Source: Arenicellales bacterium
GTDB taxonomy: Bacteria > Pseudomonadota > Gammaproteobacteria > Arenicellales > JAHEKD01
Direction: 5' to 3'
Assembly: GCA_028284225.1 (NCBI GenBank)
Contig: JANQSD010000023.1
Location: 62,001-126,000 of the forward strand
DNA: 64,000 nucleotides
The notes below the pieces were generated by a model. The model was given only the letters and a program-made list of their open reading frames with translations. It did no database searches and was not told where the DNA came from. This document shows positions 61,013-64,000 of the stretch, piece by piece. A program made the translations under genes and the position numbers. Numbering within the stretch: the first letter of the stretch is position 1; each line of letters opens with the position of its first letter.

Positions 61013-61769
61013 GCTATTGGTTTTAGGTGGAACTACACTGGCCAGAGAACTGCTTGACAGTTTAGCAGAGTATTCGCAATTTCATACAACTGTATGTCTA
61101 ACAAGGAAGACAACGGGTTATGAGCAGGCTGACCGTCAAATTGTTGGATTATTAAATGGGGAATCAGCTCTTATTGAACTCATCAAGTCTCAGAAAATTG
61201 ATTGGTTGATTGATGCTACGCACCCGTTTGCGAAGGAAATTTCGGAAACTGCGCTTATAGCCAGCACGGATACTAAAGTGCCGTTGTTGGCTTTGCAAAA
61301 TAAGGCCTGGGCTAAGCGAGACGGTGATAACTGGATCGAAGTCAACGACCATGGTGAAGCAATTAATTATTTGTCTAAGTTGGCCAATAATAGCCATGTT
61401 TTTTTGAGTGTTGGCGGCAGGAGAATTCGGGGTTATGCCCGGTTGAAATCAATTCGATTAACCGCAAGGTGCATTCGTACCGACTTTGTTTCGAAAACTG
61501 AGAATATAAAAATAATAAAACAAAAAGGACCGTTTGATATTAATAATGAACGTGAGTTGTTTAAACGTGAACAATTTGATTATTTGGTAACAAAAAATGC
61601 TGGCACACAGGCAACTTACAGTAAAATACAAGCCGCAAGAGAGTTTAATGTACCTGTAGTAATGATTCAGCGAATTGAATATGAAACTGGAATAAAATTC
61701 CAAGTCCCTGAGCAATTAGTTGATTTCATCGCTAGCCATATCAAGCCACACACCGGAACAAGTCATTAA
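61002..61769 (+). CDS. cobK: Precorrin-6A reductase
   Basis: NAD(P)H-dependent CobK/CbiJ enzyme that reduces precorrin-6A (or its cobalt form). 255 residues from TTG 61002, chosen because GGAG lies 6 bases before it and the chain starts directly with KVKLLVLGGTTLARELLDSL. The frame extends to a TTG at 60990. DATHPFAKEISETA near residue 75 and FLSVGGRRIRGY near 130 are family blocks. It overlaps cbiD by 11 bases and is 2 bases from the transporter gene. Confidence 0.9.
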   Translation: MKVKLLVLGGTTLARELLDSLAEYSQFHTTVCLTRKTTGYEQADRQIVGLLNGESALIELIKSQKIDWLIDATHPFAKEISETALIASTDTKVPLLALQNKAWAKRDGDNWIEVNDHGEAINYLSKLANNSHVFLSVGGRRIRGYARLKSIRLTARCIRTDFVSKTENIKIIKQKGPFDINNERELFKREQFDYLVTKNAGTQATYSKIQAAREFNVPVVMIQRIEYETGIKFQVPEQLVDFIASHIKPHTGTSH

Positions 61770-61771
61770 CT

Positions 61772-62485
61772 ATGGAAAATTTACTAATCGTCGGCTTTCT
61801 ATTTGGCCTTAGGCATGCAATCGAAAGCGATCATTTCGCAGCAGTTGCCAGTTTAACCACACAAAGTGCAAACGTTCATCAAGCTGTCAGAATTGGTCTG
61901 GTTTGGGGTTTGGGTCACACTATGACATTGTTTCTAATAGGTGGCATAGTGTTAGCTTTCGATTCAGTAGTGCCGGAGACTTTTTCTGCGTTACTTGAAT
62001 GGTTTGTTGGCTTAATGCTGGTGCTGTTGGGAATAGATTTGATTCGTCGGATATGGAAGGAAAAAATCCATTTTCACTCTCATGCTCATTCCGACGGGGT
62101 AAAACATTTCCATGCGCATAGCCATAAGAACGAAACAAAACCGCATGATCAAAGCCCACACGACCATTATCATTCTCGAAGATTCACTTATCGTGCATTT
62201 TTTGTGGGACTTATTCACGGGCTTGCCGGATCAGCAGCATTAATATTATTGACATTAGGAACAACGCAAAGCCTGACTCTGGGCATGTTATACATTCTGA
62301 TATTTGGTTTAGGTTCAGTTCTTGGTATGGGTGTCTTGTCATTCGTAATTGCAATCCCAATACTTAGATGGAAACACATCAATAATGTCTATTCCTCAAT
62401 TTGCATTCTTGCAGCATTAGTGACCATTTCTGTTGGCATTTATATTCTTTATGAAAACAACTCCATTCTATTAACACTAATTTAG
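61772..62485 (+). CDS. NiCoT-like nickel/cobalt transporter
   Basis: Inner-membrane protein of 237 residues with about six hydrophobic segments. The first carries GLRHAIESDHFAAV, matching the H-x4-D-H metal signature of the HoxN/NixA clan (His15, Asp20, His21). The second conserved block is GLVWGLGHTMTLF. A cytoplasmic loop at about 98-132 is rich in His (HFHSHAHSDG, HAHSHKN). Short members of this clan include UreH- and CbtC-type proteins. The position at the end of the cbiD-cobK operon argues for cobalt. Import is assumed; an exporter (RcnA-like) is less likely in a B12 operon. Confidence 0.82.
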   Translation: MENLLIVGFLFGLRHAIESDHFAAVASLTTQSANVHQAVRIGLVWGLGHTMTLFLIGGIVLAFDSVVPETFSALLEWFVGLMLVLLGIDLIRRIWKEKIHFHSHAHSDGVKHFHAHSHKNETKPHDQSPHDHYHSRRFTYRAFFVGLIHGLAGSAALILLTLGTTQSLTLGMLYILIFGLGSVLGMGVLSFVIAIPILRWKHINNVYSSICILAALVTISVGIYILYENNSILLTLI

Positions 62486-62531
62486 AAACTCTGTGGTTAA
62501 TATTGGTTGGAACTTTATCAGTAACTTCTAA

Positions 62532-62670
62532 TCATCTTTTTATTGTATAGCTAATCCAGTAACCATTACACTGTTTGAGTATAGTGGTCTTGTATCAGCG
62601 ATAACCTTGGGTTATTTGTTCTGGCAGGGATAATGTTAATCGTTGGTTCGGGTTTAATCCAGGTTACTCG
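62532..62670 (+). pseudogene. Remnant of an EamA-family transporter (C-terminal end)
   Basis: From 62541 one frame reads ANPVTITLFEYSGLVSAITL and then GYLFWQ. After a short break another frame reads GIMLIVGSGLIQVTRF from about 62628. Both match, in order, the last two membrane segments of drug/metabolite exporters (the EYS.L..A...GYLF and GA.LIV.SGL pattern). A stop lies just upstream and between the two parts, and the fragment runs into the end of the convergent sulfotransferase-like gene. The rest of the gap after 62485 shows nothing else. Confidence 0.6.
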
Positions 62671-63416
62671 CTTTCGGGCAAGCGGATGCGGTATTGATAA
62701 AGGTGCTGGTAGTGCGGCAGCATTCGCCGATATACACGTCGTACCCGTTCTGGTGATTCAGTAATATCTATATATTTACGTTTTTGAGGTGTTAACCCTG
62801 TTGATTTGGCCAGATTAGAATGAAAAGATCCGCCATCCCACCAGCTGTGCGCCGATGGATCACCGCCCGCCTCCCAGGTTAGGGCTTGTTCAATAAAAGG
62901 AATACCCACTGCCTCGCAGAAAGCTTTGGTCATACTATGAGGTTGCTCAAGCAGGTCATCGCTGTCAATAACAGGTGGTGCTTCACCATTAAGTGCGGTA
63001 ATTAAATCAAACAATGCGCGCTGCTCAGGAAAACCCACTTCCAATTCGTCGAAGTCAGGCCATCTGGCATGCATAGATGTAATAGTCTTGGCCGGATCAC
63101 GGATCAAAAACGCATGGGTGAAATGTGACAGAAATTTTGCAGTGACGATGTGATTAATGTAATGTGGAAAATCCTTGATAAAAACCGGACTTTTTTCAGC
63201 CAAAGCCTGAATATCATCCCAGACACTTTCAATAGTTAAACCTTCAGTCGTTTTTTCGCCTTCGGTAAAACGTGGCCAGAGTGGGTCTTCACCTTGATAC
63301 CAGGCTTCACCAAACGGTTCATGCAAGCATGTAAGATCATGGCGCTGTCGCATCATCCATTCAAACGCAGTAGAAGTGGAACGTGGTATTGCCCACAGTG
63401 CAATGATTTTATGCAT
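62664..63416 (-). CDS. Sulfotransferase-like protein
   Basis: 250-residue soluble protein of the P-loop sulfotransferase superfamily. The N-terminal IIALWAIPRSTSTAFEWMM has the 5'-phosphosulfate-binding loop pattern, and AFLIRDPAKTITSMHARW near residue 105-122 matches the 3'-phosphate-binding block. The acceptor is unknown. Some proteins of this family near racemase-like genes may not be true sulfotransferases. It starts 11 bases after the end of the upstream racemase-family gene, so the two form an operon that enters from the right edge. Confidence 0.75.
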   Translation of the reverse strand: MHKIIALWAIPRSTSTAFEWMMRQRHDLTCLHEPFGEAWYQGEDPLWPRFTEGEKTTEGLTIESVWDDIQALAEKSPVFIKDFPHYINHIVTAKFLSHFTHAFLIRDPAKTITSMHARWPDFDELEVGFPEQRALFDLITALNGEAPPVIDSDDLLEQPHSMTKAFCEAVGIPFIEQALTWEAGGDPSAHSWWDGGSFHSNLAKSTGLTPQKRKYIDITESPERVRRVYRRMLPHYQHLYQYRIRLPESE

Positions 63417-63427
63417 TGTTTACTCCC

Positions 63428-64000
63428 TTATGCCAATGATGAAAGAAGGCTGCCTTGCTTGGTCTCAGGTGCCAGTCCCAGGGTTTTGAATATACGCCAG
63501 TAAAGTGCGGTATCGTGTCCGATCACGGGGGCGCCAAGGCGTTTTTCCAGTTCAATGGCATAATGTACAGGCCGATAAGCCAGACCATCTGCTTTACGGT
63601 AGTTGCTCATCCCGTTAATCAAATAAGCATCGGCATCTACGGCCTGTTCCGCTACATAATCGAAAGACTTCCAGATCAGCTCATCATCAAAACACCAGAT
63701 ACAATCATCGACTTCCTGTTGGGTTTCGAACCAACCCTGATCGACAAAATTCCCTGCCCAAATCACATCAAATCCAGCTTCTTTCAAAAAACCTACTGTG
63801 CCCAGGTACCAGGAGTCCGGATGATAGCAGGCGTTAAGTGCTACTTTTTCAATATTTCTGTCTCGTAATGCCTCCACCATTGCGTAACCCGCCATGTGAA
63901 AAGGAGTTTGATACTTTTCACTAAGCATTTCACAATGTTGACGAATGCCGTCTACTCCAATCCCGGAAGCATGCACCCAGTTACTGCCAACCTGGCCGCA
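63428..64000 (-). CDS. Asp/Glu racemase-family protein (5' partial)
   Basis: C-terminal 190 residues of a gene that continues beyond the right edge. The frame is open to base 64000, and sequence upstream of the apparent GTG start at 63976 (CGQVGSNWVHASGIG) is protein-like, so the gene is truncated by the window. It resembles the Asp/Glu racemase superfamily (maleate isomerase, arylmalonate decarboxylase, hydantoin racemase). VALNACYHPDSWYLG carries a candidate catalytic Cys, and the end PVIGHDTALYWRIFKTLG is the typical last helix. The substrate is unknown; pairing with a sulfotransferase-like gene is unusual. Confidence 0.75.
   Translation of the reverse strand, partial: CGQVGSNWVHASGIGVDGIRQHCEMLSEKYQTPFHMAGYAMVEALRDRNIEKVALNACYHPDSWYLGTVGFLKEAGFDVIWAGNFVDQGWFETQQEVDDCIWCFDDELIWKSFDYVAEQAVDADAYLINGMSNYRKADGLAYRPVHYAIELEKRLGAPVIGHDTALYWRIFKTLGLAPETKQGSLLSSLA

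Noticed and set aside
1-64000. CRISPR arrays, rRNA genes, prophage structural genes
   Set aside because: No regularly spaced direct repeats, no rRNA sequence and no phage capsid or tail genes were seen.

Overview
The window is a 64 kb chromosomal segment of a Gram-negative bacterium, most likely a marine gammaproteobacterium. This is inferred from the outer-membrane porins, tripartite tricarboxylate (TTT) transporter, OmpR-type two-component system, Entner-Doudoroff genes, B12 gene set and moderately low GC by eye (not computed). No genus is assigned.

Region 1 (1-14.7 kb) is carbohydrate catabolism. A 5'-truncated mannitol-dehydrogenase-family gene opens the window, followed by an NCS1-type permease, a polyol-type ABC binding protein, a porin, a ROK repressor and a PfkB-family fructokinase. 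Then comes a complete zwf-pgl-edd-eda Entner-Doudoroff operon. Two decayed genes lie between these: the N-terminal part of pgi (6482-7010) and a fragment of glgC (about 9665-9845). Copies of one AT-rich motif, TTAATAATT, flank the ROK gene and may be its operators.

Region 2 (15-26.4 kb) is di/tricarboxylate uptake. It holds an AbrB-family membrane protein, an OprD-like porin, tctE/tctD, tctC, a fused tctA-tctB, a universal stress protein, a PrpF-family isomerase and a TcuA-like flavoprotein. Together they look like a tricarballylate/aconitate-type utilisation locus.

Region 3 (26.5-35 kb) is accessory. It contains a PqqD-HprK two-domain protein; a three-gene operon of an alpha/beta hydrolase, a HEAT-repeat protein and a CHAT-like protein whose catalytic residues look lost but which carries an intact transglutaminase-like domain; a DJ-1/PfpI protein; tRNA-Arg(ACG); and a small degenerate island with small secreted/hypothetical ORFs and a truncated IS481 transposase.

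Region 4 (35-62.5 kb) is a large cobalamin locus: cbiX, cobM, cbiG-cobJ, cobI, cobL, cobH, cbiB, pduX, cobQ, DUF1636, cobW, cobN, a chlI/chlD gene with an apparent -1 programmed frameshift, cobO, cobC, a metal ABC transporter, bluB, cbiA/cobB, cobA, cbiD, cobK and a NiCoT-type transporter. A cobalamin riboswitch precedes a 45-residue membrane protein and the three ABC genes, suggesting B12-repressed cobalt import. Early-cobalt markers (CbiX, CbiD, CbiG) coexist with late-cobalt markers (CobN, ChlD, CobW).

Region 5 (62.5-64 kb) holds a decayed EamA-type transporter tail, a sulfotransferase-like gene and an Asp/Glu-racemase-family gene that runs off the window. The scattered gene remnants suggest ongoing gene loss.
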